Source: JBBSOK01 sp038259825
GTDB lineage: Bacteria; Bacteroidota; Bacteroidia; Flavobacteriales; Flavobacteriaceae
Assembly (NCBI GenBank): GCA_038259825.1
Contig: JBBSOK010000007.1
Location: forward strand, 1 to 41,416
Reading direction: 5' to 3'
Length of the DNA stretch: 41,416 nt
The position numbers and the translations under genes are program-made. Below, in pieces: positions 25,682 to 34,710 of the stretch (position 1 is its first letter; each line of letters begins with the position of its first letter). The notes under the pieces are model-generated. The model was not told where the DNA came from. It searched no databases and saw only the letters and a program-made list of their open reading frames with translations.

Positions 25682-26749
25682 TTATTGCTTGTTTTTAAGC
25701 TTCTTTATTTCGCGTTTAGCCTCTTTTAAGTCTTCTTTACTTGCGGGTTCAGGCAACTGCTCTTTTGCTCCTTTCGGCTCAAAATATAATTCAGTATAAT
25801 ACGGAAAGTGATCTGAATTTATATTGTCACAATTTAAAATATCTGCAACCCGAAATTCAGGCGATACGTATATATGATCCAATGGCCAGCGGAGGAAGTA
25901 ACTATCAGCATTAAAAGTGTTATATAAGCCACGGCCTACTCTAATGTCCAATAATTCGCTTGTACGTTGAAACAACTCTGTAATGGGCGACCAAGCAACG
26001 TCGTTAAAATCCCCAATTACAATTACAGGTAAAATAGATTTTCTTGCAAGCTCAACCGTTAACATTAGCTCTGCATCTCTATCTGTTGACAGCGGATTTT
26101 CCTGTGGCATTGGAGGTGTTGGATGCACAGCATAAAGCTGCGCAACTTCACCTGAAGACATTTTGAACTTTGTATGTATGGATGGTATTGTATCTGTTAC
26201 CATAAATTTGACTTGTGGCTCGATAAGCTCAAATTTTGAATACATTAAAATCCCGTAGGTGTTTTCCAAAGGCATTTCGACCTTGTATTTGTATTCTGTA
26301 GAAATATTGCTTGTTATGGCATTCTGCCATCTTTGGTTAGCTTCTGTAAAAATGAGTATATCAGGATTTAAATCTTTAATTATTTTTATTAATTCTTTAT
26401 CCTGTTCATTTTTCTGCAGAACGTTAGCCGTCAATAATTTTACACGATTTTTAGTATCTGTTAATGTAGCATTATTCACCTCTTTTTCGTAAAAAAAAGT
26501 ATAAGGCGCTAGTTTGGAAAATTGATATATAAAACAAACCGTAAGAAGCACGGTAAAAAAATAGTCCTTTCTATCTTTTTTATCGAATTCTAAAAAATAA
26601 GCAATTATTGCTGTGAAGGTAATAGCCGTTAATTGTATGTGCGGAAAATCGAACATCCTTATCCACCAAAAATCAACCGGTAATAGTGGAAGTAATGAAA
26701 TTATAATGGCAATAATTCCAAATCCTTTTAAAAAATCTTTGAAGACCAC
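25682..26749 (-). CDS. Membrane-anchored endonuclease/exonuclease/phosphatase-family protein
   Basis: 355 residues from a GTG start at 26749 (second residue Val). Three N-terminal hydrophobic segments (about residues 6-25, 36-50, 64-82) anchor an EEP-fold domain from about 100 on. Catalytic-type motifs are LLTANV, IFTEAN, IGDFNDVAWSP, LDHIYVSPEF and SDHFPY, which carry the Asn/Glu/Asp/His set of DNase I-like phosphoesterases. The domain topology places catalysis outside the cytoplasm (inference). The C-terminus is a Lys/Glu-rich tail. The substrate could be nucleic acid, phospholipid or inositol phosphate; sequence does not decide. Confidence 0.85.
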   Translation of the reverse strand: MVFKDFLKGFGIIAIIISLLPLLPVDFWWIRMFDFPHIQLTAITFTAIIAYFLEFDKKDRKDYFFTVLLTVCFIYQFSKLAPYTFFYEKEVNNATLTDTKNRVKLLTANVLQKNEQDKELIKIIKDLNPDILIFTEANQRWQNAITSNISTEYKYKVEMPLENTYGILMYSKFELIEPQVKFMVTDTIPSIHTKFKMSSGEVAQLYAVHPTPPMPQENPLSTDRDAELMLTVELARKSILPVIVIGDFNDVAWSPITELFQRTSELLDIRVGRGLYNTFNADSYFLRWPLDHIYVSPEFRVADILNCDNINSDHFPYYTELYFEPKGAKEQLPEPASKEDLKEAKREIKKLKNKQ

Positions 26750-26803
26750 TAGATTTCTTTTTTATAGATTAACGTTTTAAAATTTATTTTGAGAATAGAA
26801 TTT

Positions 26804-26836
26804 TAAAAGTATGATAATTTATTTTAACGTAAACAA
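26804..26836 (-). promoter_or_regulatory. Possible promoter of the EEP gene
   Basis: On the minus strand TTG (26834-26836) is followed after 22 bases by TACTTTTA (26804-26811), one mismatch from TAnnTTTG, about 54 bases before the GTG. The TTG is the edge of the 31-base palindrome at 26835-26865. Confidence 0.4.
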
Positions 26837-26865
26837 TGATTTTAGAATTCAATTCTGAAATCATT
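26835..26865. repeat. 31-base near-perfect palindrome
   Basis: AATGATTTTAGAATT and AATTCTGAAATCATT pair with one mismatch around a central C. It lies 17 bases past the lepA stop and just upstream of the EEP promoter. It could act as a terminator hairpin, a processing site or an operator. Confidence 0.55.
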
Positions 26866-26881
26866 TAATAGCGTAATATAC

Positions 26882-28678
26882 CTAATCATTTAACTTTAAA
26901 ACTGCCATAAACGCTTCTTGTGGAATTTCAACATTTCCTACTTGACGCATACGTTTTTTACCTTTTTTCTGCTTTTCCAACAACTTACGTTTACGGGAAA
27001 TATCGCCACCGTAACATTTTGCGGTAACATCTTTTCGAAGTGCTTTTACGGTTTCACGAGAAATTACTTTTGCACCAATAGCGGCTTGAATTGGAATATC
27101 AAACTGTTGCCTCGGGATAAGTTGTCTTAACTTTTCACAAATTTTCTTACCTATATCATATGCGTTATCTTGGTGAAGTAATGCGGAAAGTGCATCAACA
27201 ATATTTCCATTCAGTAAAATATCGACTTTCGCTAGTTTAGAAACGCGCATACCAATTGGGTGATAATCGAAAGACGCATAACCTTTACTTACAGTTTTTA
27301 GCCTGTCGTAAAAATCGAATACAATTTCGGCCAAAGGCATATCAAAACTAAGCTCAACACGTTCAGTCGTTAGATAGGTTTGATTAGTAATTTCACCTCG
27401 CTTTTCTATACAAAGGGACATTACGGAACCAACAAAATCACTTTTTGTAATTATTGTAGCTTTTATATACGGTTCTTCAACCCTGTTTAAAGAAGAAGGT
27501 TCTGGCAAATCGCTTGGATTATTAACTAAAATTATATCATCCGGATTTTTGTTTGTGTATGCGTGGTATGAAACGTTTGGCACCGTTGTTATAACTGTCA
27601 TATCAAACTCGCGCTCCAACCTTTCTTGTATAATCTCTAAGTGCAACATTCCTAAAAATCCACATCGAAACCCGAAACCTAATGCTGCTGAACTTTCAGG
27701 TTGAAAAACCAACGAAGCATCATTTAGTTGAAGCTTTTCCATAGAGTTTCTAAGCTCTTCATAATCTTCTGTATCTACAGGATAAATTCCGGCAAATACC
27801 ATAGGTTTTACATCTTCAAAACCTTCAATCATATTGGTTGTTGGGCTTTTTGCATCTGTAATAGTATCACCAACTTTTACTTCTTTTGCCTCTTTTATTC
27901 CAGTAATTATATAACCAACATCGCCAGTTCTTACAACATCTTTAGGCACTTGTTTCAGTTTAAGCGTGCCAACTTCATCTGCATAATAGTTTTTGCCAGT
28001 TGCCATAAATTGAATTTGCTGCCCTTTTCTAATTTCGCCGTTCAAAACTCTAAAATAAGTTTCAACACCACGAAATGGGTTATAAACACTATCAAAGATT
28101 AAAGCTTGTAATGATTGGTTTGGATCTCCTTTTGGTGGCGGAACGCGCTCTATAACGGCTTTCAAAATTTCTTCAATCCCAACTCCAGTTTTTGCGCTTG
28201 CCAAAATAATTTCTTCAGGTTTGCAACCCAAAAGATCTACAACATCGTCCGTTACTTCTTCAATATTAGCCGATGGAAGATCTACTTTATTTAAAACGGG
28301 AATAATCTCAAGATCATTTTCCAACGCTAAATAAAGGTTAGAAATAGTTTGTGCCTGAATACTTTGCGCAGCGTCAACAATTAATAAAGCTCCTTCGCAA
28401 GCTGCGATTGATCTAGAAACTTCATATGAAAAATCTACGTGGCCCGGAGTGTCAATTAAATTAAGAATATATTGTTCGCCATTATAAGTATAATCCATTT
28501 GTATGGCGTGGCTTTTAATTGTAATGCCTCGCTCACGCTCCAAATCCATACTATCCAATAGCTGGTCTTGTTTTTCACGACTCGTTACCGATCCTGTAGC
28601 ATCCAACAATCTATCTGCCAAGGTACTTTTACCGTGATCGATATGTGCAATAATGCAAAAATTCCTAATATTCTTCAT
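26882..28678 (-). CDS. lepA: Elongation factor 4 (LepA)
   Basis: 598 residues, the standard EF4 length, starting MKNIRNFCIIAHIDHGKST. GTPase motifs: AHIDHGKST (G1, about 11-19), RGITIKSH (G2), DTPGHVDFS (G3), NKVD (G4) and SAKTG (G5). EF-Tu domain 2, EF-G domains III and V, and the LepA-specific C-terminus follow. It acts on translating ribosomes, where it is proposed to affect elongation or initiation under stress. It has its own -7 box; downstream is a long palindrome before the next gene. Confidence 0.97.
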   Translation of the reverse strand: MKNIRNFCIIAHIDHGKSTLADRLLDATGSVTSREKQDQLLDSMDLERERGITIKSHAIQMDYTYNGEQYILNLIDTPGHVDFSYEVSRSIAACEGALLIVDAAQSIQAQTISNLYLALENDLEIIPVLNKVDLPSANIEEVTDDVVDLLGCKPEEIILASAKTGVGIEEILKAVIERVPPPKGDPNQSLQALIFDSVYNPFRGVETYFRVLNGEIRKGQQIQFMATGKNYYADEVGTLKLKQVPKDVVRTGDVGYIITGIKEAKEVKVGDTITDAKSPTTNMIEGFEDVKPMVFAGIYPVDTEDYEELRNSMEKLQLNDASLVFQPESSAALGFGFRCGFLGMLHLEIIQERLEREFDMTVITTVPNVSYHAYTNKNPDDIILVNNPSDLPEPSSLNRVEEPYIKATIITKSDFVGSVMSLCIEKRGEITNQTYLTTERVELSFDMPLAEIVFDFYDRLKTVSKGYASFDYHPIGMRVSKLAKVDILLNGNIVDALSALLHQDNAYDIGKKICEKLRQLIPRQQFDIPIQAAIGAKVISRETVKALRKDVTAKCYGGDISRKRKLLEKQKKGKKRMRQVGNVEIPQEAFMAVLKLND

Positions 28679-28706
28679 ACTCTTAGCGCCTTGCCCGTTT
28701 TATGTG

Positions 28707-28714
28707 CAAATATA
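28707..28714 (-). promoter_or_regulatory. -7 promoter box for lepA
   Basis: The minus strand reads TATATTTG, an exact TAnnTTTG match, 28 bases before the lepA ATG at 28678. There is no TTG at the -33 spacing. Confidence 0.5.
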
Positions 28715-28877
28715 GCTTAATCTGTATGATTTTCGATATGTGCCATTAATCGAATAAATTTGATTAAATCCCTGAGATATTATTTTTTTTTTGCACCTTT
28801 GGTAGCTGTTTGCTCCCCAATAATAAAGCCGCTTTACAAACCAATTGGCTTGTTGGCCTATTCATAATCCCCTATAT

Positions 28878-31292
28878 ATGAGGAGTTTATTATTTATTAT
28901 ATTATATATATTCTGCACTTGTTTTATTTCGATCGGGCAAAACCTAACTATTTCCGGGATTTTAGTAGATGTAGACGGTAATCCAATATCTTTTGCAAAT
29001 GTTTTACTTTATGAAGAAGAAAAAGAAATTCCAGTAAAGGGATTTTCAACAACTGAAGACGGAAAATTTTCTTTCAACCAACTAGAAACGGGAAAATTTA
29101 TCCTAAATATAAGCTATTTAGGATGTAAAGATTTCTCGCAACCAATTACATTATTGAAAGATTATGATTTTGGTACAATTACATTACAGCCGGCTACGGA
29201 AAAACTTAATGAAACTTCTATAATTGTTAGAAAACCGAGTATTCGGAAAACGGCTGGTAAGCTCGTTTTTAATGTCGAAAATACATCTCTTTCCACTGGA
29301 AATACCTACGAGCTATTAAAAAGAACGCCAGGTGTTTTAGTTATGGGCGATCAAATTTCTGTAAAAAATAGGCCTACAACTATCTACATTAATGGACAGC
29401 GCACATATTTATCTCGATCTGAAATAATTACCTTTTTTCAAAATGTGGATGCTGGCATTATAAAATCTATTGAGGTTATAACAGAGCCGTCAGCAAAATA
29501 CGACGCAGAGGCTGGCACCGCACTTAATATTATCACCAGCAAGGCAATTGCCGCAGGTTATAAAGGAAATATAAGTGCAACATACGAACAAGCAATTTTC
29601 CCAAAATATCAATTTGGAACATCACACTTTTACAAAAACAATTGGCTTAACATTTACGGAAGCTACAGTTTTAGTCCAAGAAAAGAAAACAAGAACGATT
29701 TAAATTTTATACGTTTTTTTGAGCCTGATGGCAGTACCAATTCTATTTGGACAGGCGACTTTACGAGAGTTACTGAAAGTAGGGCGCACCAAGCCAATGC
29801 TTTTGCAGACATAACAATCAGCCCAAAAAGTACGCTAAGTTTGAGTACAAATATATTACTTGTGCCAAACAGGACCTTTGGCAATTATCAAGAAACCGAA
29901 TTCTTCAACCCGCAACTTGTTCTGGATTCTATCCAAAAAACGAAGAGTAATTTAGAATCGGATAAGCATAATTTATCCTTTAATGGCGTATATGAATTAA
30001 AACTGAATGAAAAGGGCTCTAAACTTTCGATACAGTCAAATTACATAAATTATAAAAATGATCAATTTCAAAACCTAGCTTCAAATTATTTTCTACCGAA
30101 CAATACTTTTCTTCAAAACATAAGCTTCTTTACAAATTCATTTCAGGATTCAAACCTATTTACTTCAAATATAGATTTAGAAAATAATATGTTTGGCGGA
30201 ACGTTGCAAACAGGGCTAAAGTATTCAAACATTTACACTAAAACAGGTTTAAGTTATTTTGACACCCAAGACAATGGTGTTAATAAAATTGAAGCATTAT
30301 CAGATAACTTTACTTATAAAGAATTAATATACGCAGGCTATTTTAATTTCGAAAAGAGTTGGGAAAAATGGAGCCTTACAGCAGGTTTACGTGTAGAACA
30401 GACAGATATTGAAGGTATTTCCAATAGTTTGGGTGAAATAAACACGCAGCATTATTTCAAATTATTTCCTACTACGTTAATTTCTTACCAAGCAAACGAT
30501 AATAATGGTTTTGGCTTAGCCTACAAACGTTCTTTACAGCGCCCTCGATTTGAAAGTCTTAATCCGTTCCGCTATTTTATAAACGAGAATAATTTTAGTG
30601 TTGGTAATCCAAATCTTCTGCCTGCTTTCGACAATAAAGTAACGGCAAGTTATAATTATGCCAACAAATTTTTCGTAGAGCTTATATATCAACAACAGGA
30701 AAATGCATTAAACATTTTGCTATTTCAAAATAATGAAACAAAAACGTTGCGACAAGTAAATTCTAATTTAGAAGATTTTAAGCAGTATAGCTTGGATATG
30801 ATGTATGCTTCTTCAATTACAAATTGGTTATACGTAAGCTTTTTAACTTCTACTTTTTACATGGAAAATGAATTTCTAGCAGTAGAAAGTCCCGAGCTTA
30901 CCGCAAAAAATAGTACCTACGGATTTTATGGCGAACTGTACACCGGTTTTACCATTTCAAAAGAAAAGTCTATTTCGGCAGATTTAACAACCCTGTATTA
31001 TAGCAATCTTATAATAGGCTCAACAAGTTTAAAAAATCTTTTAAACACATCTTTATCTTTCAGAAAAGCACTTTGGAATGATAGAGCAAGCTTAAGTTTG
31101 GGAGTAGATGATGTTTTTAATACGTATAATGTTAATATTTCTTCAAAATACTTGAACCAAGATAATTCGTTTTTTCCAATGACCGAATCTCAATTATTTA
31201 GAATAGGCTTTAAATACAATTTCGGAAACTTTAGATTGCGCGATAATAAAAAATCTACCACAACAGATGAAGGTGAAAGATTAGGCAGCTAA
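28878..31292 (+). CDS. Outer-membrane beta-barrel receptor (OMP_b-brl_3 type)
   Basis: 804 residues from the ATG at 28878 (MRSLLFIILYIFCTCFISIG, signal peptide). Order: an N-terminal CarboxypepD_reg-like domain (LTISGILVDVDGNPISFANV), a TonB-plug-like domain (about 110-210, containing TYELLKRTPGVLVMGD and TIYINGQR), then a long C-terminal beta-barrel ending in an aromatic strand (RIGFKYNFGNFRLRD) plus a short tail. This is the 'outer membrane beta-barrel family protein' class of Bacteroidota, related to TonB-dependent receptors. No SusD or transport partner is adjacent; the ligand is unknown. An earlier in-frame start at 28845 would put charged residues before the signal peptide. Confidence 0.88.
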   Translation: MRSLLFIILYIFCTCFISIGQNLTISGILVDVDGNPISFANVLLYEEEKEIPVKGFSTTEDGKFSFNQLETGKFILNISYLGCKDFSQPITLLKDYDFGTITLQPATEKLNETSIIVRKPSIRKTAGKLVFNVENTSLSTGNTYELLKRTPGVLVMGDQISVKNRPTTIYINGQRTYLSRSEIITFFQNVDAGIIKSIEVITEPSAKYDAEAGTALNIITSKAIAAGYKGNISATYEQAIFPKYQFGTSHFYKNNWLNIYGSYSFSPRKENKNDLNFIRFFEPDGSTNSIWTGDFTRVTESRAHQANAFADITISPKSTLSLSTNILLVPNRTFGNYQETEFFNPQLVLDSIQKTKSNLESDKHNLSFNGVYELKLNEKGSKLSIQSNYINYKNDQFQNLASNYFLPNNTFLQNISFFTNSFQDSNLFTSNIDLENNMFGGTLQTGLKYSNIYTKTGLSYFDTQDNGVNKIEALSDNFTYKELIYAGYFNFEKSWEKWSLTAGLRVEQTDIEGISNSLGEINTQHYFKLFPTTLISYQANDNNGFGLAYKRSLQRPRFESLNPFRYFINENNFSVGNPNLLPAFDNKVTASYNYANKFFVELIYQQQENALNILLFQNNETKTLRQVNSNLEDFKQYSLDMMYASSITNWLYVSFLTSTFYMENEFLAVESPELTAKNSTYGFYGELYTGFTISKEKSISADLTTLYYSNLIIGSTSLKNLLNTSLSFRKALWNDRASLSLGVDDVFNTYNVNISSKYLNQDNSFFPMTESQLFRIGFKYNFGNFRLRDNKKSTTTDEGERLGS

Positions 31293-31326
31293 TATTCATT
31301 TACTATTCCCGCAATTAAAAAATCAC

Positions 31327-31334
31327 TAATTTTG
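31327..31334 (+). promoter_or_regulatory. -7 promoter box for dusB, near-leaderless
   Basis: TAATTTTG matches TAnnTTTG exactly and ends only 7 bases before the ATG at 31342, so a transcript starting at the usual distance would have almost no leader. Confidence 0.45.
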
Positions 31335-31341
31335 CTGAATT

Positions 31342-32334
31342 ATGGCAAAAATTGGAAATATTGATGTTGGAACCTTCCCGCTACTTTTAGCGCCGATGGA
31401 GGATGTAAGTGACCCACCTTTTCGCGCACTTTGCAAAGAGCAAGGGGCAGATGTGGTTTATACTGAGTTTATCTCTTCTGAAGGGCTAATTCGTGATGCC
31501 GCAAAAAGCGTAATGAAACTTGACATTTATGAAAAGGAACGCCCGGTTGGCATTCAAATTTTTGGGGCAGTTCTAGATAGTATGCTTAAAAGTGTTGAAA
31601 TTGTTGAAGCTAGCGGCCCAGATATAATCGACATTAACTTTGGCTGTCCAGTAAAAAAAGTAGTAAGCAAAGGTGCTGGCGCAGGTATTTTGAAAGATAT
31701 AGATTTAATGGTTTCTCTTACCGAAGCAATGGCAAAACACACCAAATTACCAATTACCGTAAAAACAAGATTGGGTTGGGATGAAAATTCAATAAAAATT
31801 GTTGAAGTTGCGGAGAGACTCCAAGATGTTGGCTGTAAAGCAATTTCTATACACGGCCGTACAAGAGCACAAATGTATAAAGGTGACGCGGACTGGACAC
31901 AAATTGCTGCTGTTAAGAATAACCAGCGAATGCACATTCCAGTTTTCGGAAATGGCGACGTAGATACCCCTGAAAAAGCTATGATTATGAGGGATGAATA
32001 TGGTCTGGACGGTGCAATGATTGGTAGGGCAAGTATAGGTTATCCTTGGTTTTTCAAAGAAGTAAAACATTATTTTGAAACAGGCGAACACCGAGATCCA
32101 CCAACAATGATAGAAAGAGTTGAAGCAGCGCGAAGACACTTAGAAATGGCAATTGCTTGGAAAGGTGAAATTTTAGGCGTTTTTGAAACAAGAAGACATT
32201 ACACTAATTACTTTAAGGGTATTCCAAACTTTAAGGAATATAGAATGAAAATGGTAACCAGCGACGATTCGGAATCTGTTTTCGCTGCTTTTGATGAGGT
32301 CTTACAGACTTTTGGTGATTATGAGTTCGTTTAA
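31342..32334 (+). CDS. dusB: tRNA-dihydrouridine synthase
   Basis: 330 residues. FMN-dependent reductase that converts uridine to dihydrouridine in tRNA D-loops. The start LLLAPMEDVSDPPFR is the FMN-site motif; INFGCPVKKVVSKGAGAGIL carries the catalytic Cys102; SIHGRTRAQMYKGDADW and FGNGDVDTPEKA follow, and a helical tRNA-binding C-terminal domain ends the protein. The sequence fits the DusB subfamily. It is convergent with the permease gene (13-base gap). Confidence 0.95.
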   Translation: MAKIGNIDVGTFPLLLAPMEDVSDPPFRALCKEQGADVVYTEFISSEGLIRDAAKSVMKLDIYEKERPVGIQIFGAVLDSMLKSVEIVEASGPDIIDINFGCPVKKVVSKGAGAGILKDIDLMVSLTEAMAKHTKLPITVKTRLGWDENSIKIVEVAERLQDVGCKAISIHGRTRAQMYKGDADWTQIAAVKNNQRMHIPVFGNGDVDTPEKAMIMRDEYGLDGAMIGRASIGYPWFFKEVKHYFETGEHRDPPTMIERVEAARRHLEMAIAWKGEILGVFETRRHYTNYFKGIPNFKEYRMKMVTSDDSESVFAAFDEVLQTFGDYEFV

Positions 32335-32347
32335 AAACTACGTTTTT

Positions 32348-33556
32348 TTACGAAATTAACAACTTCTCCCTTACTCTACTTGAAGCAATTTTTGAAGCCA
32401 AAATGCCCAGAATAAATATAGTTACAAAAACAATTAAGATATTTATCAACTTCAATTTTACCGGATAAGGTAAAGTTGCCGTAATGTTTATAAATTGAAA
32501 TTTTAATTGTGCTGCTACAGTAACCACTCCAAATAAAATTCCTAAAATTCCGCCCAACGTGGTCATCAAAACTCCCTGTAAGAAAAATACGCGTCGAACA
32601 CTTTTTAAGGTTGCCCCAAGATTATAAAGCGTTTCAATATTTTTCCGCTTATCTAAAATCATCATTATAATGGAACCAATAACGTTAAAAAGAGCGATTA
32701 TTAAAACTAACGTAAATATAAGATACACGGCTATATTCTCGGTATTCAACATTTTGTAAAGCGCATCATTTTGCTCGATTCTGTTTTTTACGGTTACTTT
32801 ATTTTTAAATATTGAATTCAATTGTTCCGCAATTTTTTCTTCGGAAGCATTTGATTTTAGCTTGATTTCAACCGATGAAATTTTTGTAGAATCAATTTGA
32901 AGTAAATTTCTAGCATATTCTAAATCTGCAAATACATATTTTGAATTTAAATCTTCGTTCACTTCAAAAACACCTGAAACTACCGCCGTCTGCCTATTAA
33001 ATGCTTGGGATGGATCTAACTTTTGACCCGCGCCAGGTTTTGGAACGTAGATTTCCAGCAAATCGGCATAATCCCGGATACTCAAATTTAATTTTAGCGC
33101 AATACCAGTACCAATTACAACTTCATTTTCATTTGGTTGCAACCATTCGCTAACATCTAAATATAAAATACTATCAATAGCGTTAACCTTACCGTAGTTT
33201 TTATCTACACCTTTTATAAAAGCAATGTGGTTTTTGCCTTTGTAATTTAGGAAAACACGCTCTTCAATTATTTTTGAATAAGCTTGAATGCCATCAATAG
33301 CTGAAATTTCAGTTACGGTGTTATTATTAAAATCAATCGTTTTTCCTGAAATTGGTTGAACTTTTAAGTCGCTATCAAAATCATTTGTGAAAAGTAGACT
33401 ATAATCCTTTAAGCCCGAAAAGCCTGAAAGAACAATAAATAAAGACATTGCTCCTATTACGATGCCTAAAGCCGCAATAAGTGTAATTATATTTATTGCA
33501 TTGTTACTGCTCTTAGAAAACAGATATCTTTTGGCAATATAAAGGGGGAAATTCAA
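32348..33556 (-). CDS. LolC/E-FtsX-type ABC transporter permease
   Basis: 402 residues. One N-terminal transmembrane helix (AINIITLIAALGIVIGAMSL), a large extracytoplasmic MacB-like domain (about 50-260) and three C-terminal helices (about 270-300, 320-350, 370-390) match FtsX-like permeases of the LolCDE type, which release lipoproteins from the inner membrane. A LolD ATPase is not adjacent. The start is TTG at 33556, chosen because it begins the conserved MNFPLYIAKRYLFSK and lies one base after the rbfA stop; no nearby ATG fits. Translational coupling with rbfA is likely. Confidence 0.9.
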   Translation of the reverse strand: MNFPLYIAKRYLFSKSSNNAINIITLIAALGIVIGAMSLFIVLSGFSGLKDYSLLFTNDFDSDLKVQPISGKTIDFNNNTVTEISAIDGIQAYSKIIEERVFLNYKGKNHIAFIKGVDKNYGKVNAIDSILYLDVSEWLQPNENEVVIGTGIALKLNLSIRDYADLLEIYVPKPGAGQKLDPSQAFNRQTAVVSGVFEVNEDLNSKYVFADLEYARNLLQIDSTKISSVEIKLKSNASEEKIAEQLNSIFKNKVTVKNRIEQNDALYKMLNTENIAVYLIFTLVLIIALFNVIGSIIMMILDKRKNIETLYNLGATLKSVRRVFFLQGVLMTTLGGILGILFGVVTVAAQLKFQFINITATLPYPVKLKLINILIVFVTIFILGILASKIASSRVREKLLIS

Positions 33557-33557
33557 G

Positions 33558-33953
33558 CTACGATTTTTTTCTTTTTTCCAATAAATCTGGATTTTCTATC
33601 GGGTCCTCCAAACCTTTTACGGCCTTATCAATATTATCTATGTATTCTAAACTATCATCATTGTAAAAATGCAAATCTGGCATTTTACGTAATTGGTTTT
33701 TTGTAAGCTGGGCAATTTGATGTTTTATTTTAGGTTTCAAAATATTTAATTCCGCCACCAAATCTTTCGCATTTCCGGCTGGAAATATACTAGTAAAAAC
33801 TTTTGCGATAGATAAATCCGTTGTTACACTAACCTTGGTAACTGAAATTATGATTCCTAGTTTTCCTGCTTCGCGAAGCATGTTTTGAATAACATTCGCC
33901 AAATCGTTTTGCAAAACGCCTGCTATTTTTTTTTGTCTATTACTTTCTTCCAT
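33558..33953 (-). CDS. rbfA: Ribosome-binding factor A
   Basis: 131 residues from the ATG at 33953 (MEESNRQKKIAGVLQNDLAN). The KH-like fold of RbfA is seen in DLSIAKVFTSIFP and LRKMPDLHFYNDDSLEY. It binds the 30S subunit during late 16S rRNA maturation and cold adaptation. An in-frame ATG at 33971 would add six residues, but that stretch overlaps a -7 box. It is head-to-head with mce and one base from the permease gene. Confidence 0.93.
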   Translation of the reverse strand: MEESNRQKKIAGVLQNDLANVIQNMLREAGKLGIIISVTKVSVTTDLSIAKVFTSIFPAGNAKDLVAELNILKPKIKHQIAQLTKNQLRKMPDLHFYNDDSLEYIDNIDKAVKGLEDPIENPDLLEKRKKS

Positions 33954-33957
33954 TTTG

Positions 33958-33965
33958 CAAAAGTA
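33958..33965 (-). promoter_or_regulatory. -7 promoter box for rbfA
   Basis: The minus strand reads TACTTTTG, an exact TAnnTTTG match, ending 4 bases before the ATG at 33953. Transcription would begin at or next to the start codon. Confidence 0.4.
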
Positions 33966-34010
33966 CACCATTTAAAGATTTGTTATTTTTATAGCCATAT
34001 AAAAAACAAC

Positions 34011-34415
34011 ATGATGTTAAAAATTGAACATATAGGTATTGCAGTAAAAAATATTGAAGAGGCAAATAAAGTATATGAAAGCTTATTGGGTAAACCTCCT
34101 TATAAAAGTGAAATTGTGGAGAGTGAAGGCGTTACAACAAGTTTTTTTGAATGTGGCGAAAGCAAGATAGAATTATTGGAGGCCACCGAAAGCACAAGTG
34201 CAATAGCAAAATTTATTGACAAAAAAGGTGAGGGCATACATCACATAGCATTTGCGGTTGATAATATTAAAGAAGAAATAAAAAGGCTAAAAACCAAAGG
34301 ATTTATAGTGTTGAATGAAGAGCCCAAAATGGGCGCAGACAACAAGTTAGTGGCTTTTTTACATCCAAAATCTGCTAACGGAGTTTTGGTAGAATTATGC
34401 CAAGAAATAAAATAA
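34011..34415 (+). CDS. mce: Methylmalonyl-CoA epimerase
   Basis: 134 residues from the ATG at 34011 (MMLKIEHIGIAVKNIEEANK). It interconverts the R and S isomers of methylmalonyl-CoA in the propionate pathway. The VOC fold is clear: metal-ligand His in EHIGIAV and in HHIAFAV (paired halves), and VELCQE with the late Glu. Length is typical. The frame extends upstream over the rbfA start but that stretch is not conserved. The mutase genes are not in this window. Confidence 0.93.
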   Translation: MMLKIEHIGIAVKNIEEANKVYESLLGKPPYKSEIVESEGVTTSFFECGESKIELLEATESTSAIAKFIDKKGEGIHHIAFAVDNIKEEIKRLKTKGFIVLNEEPKMGADNKLVAFLHPKSANGVLVELCQEIK

Positions 34416-34427
34416 AGTGAAATAAAA

Positions 34428-34457
34428 TTTGTTTTGCACATAATTTTTTTAAATTTG
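34428..34457 (+). promoter_or_regulatory. Promoter of the CAU tRNA
   Basis: TTTG (34428-34431), 18 bases, then TAAATTTG (34450-34457): both elements match the Bacteroidota consensus at good spacing. The tRNA begins 13 bases later. This is the clearest promoter in the window. Confidence 0.75.
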
Positions 34458-34470
34458 CAAACTTATTTCA

Positions 34471-34544
34471 GGTCCCATAGCTCAGCTGGTTAGAGCATCT
34501 GACTCATAATCAGAGGGTCCATGGTTCGAGCCCATGTGGGACCA
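34471..34544 (+). tRNA. tRNA with CAT anticodon (tRNA-Met, or tRNA-Ile2)
   Basis: A complete cloverleaf: acceptor GGTCCCA (34471-34477) with TGGGACC (34537-34543), anticodon stem TCTGA/TCAGA with anticodon CAT at 34505-34507, T arm CATGG-TTCGAGC-CCATG, discriminator A. The G-C first pair excludes initiator tRNA-fMet. Elongator Met is the default; a lysidine-modified Ile2 cannot be excluded by eye. CCA is not encoded. Confidence 0.93.
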
Positions 34545-34694
34545 CAATAGAACAACAAAATTTCTGTTATAATCTTATCATTTTACATTGCTAAAAATTT
34601 AACTAAACCTCACTTTCAAGTAAAATTTTAAGCTCAAAAAAACGTTAAACTTCTTGAAAAGTAGGTTTAATGGCTTCAGTTTTAAAAAAAATGG

Positions 34695-34702
34695 TACATT
34701 TA
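34695..34702 (+). promoter_or_regulatory. Possible -7 box of the PID-type gene
   Basis: TACATTTA has one mismatch to TAnnTTTG and lies 43 bases before the ATG at 34746. No clear -33 TTG is visible. Confidence 0.3.
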
Positions 34703-34710
34703 GGCCGTAA

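Noticed and set aside
28878..31292. SusC of a polysaccharide utilisation locus
   Set aside because: No SusD, glycosidase or regulator is adjacent, and the barrel fits the OMP_b-brl_3 class better.
33885..34010. Longer N-terminus for methylmalonyl-CoA epimerase
   Set aside because: The extra 42 residues lie over the rbfA start, look unlike the family, and the VOC domain starts at MMLKIEHIG.
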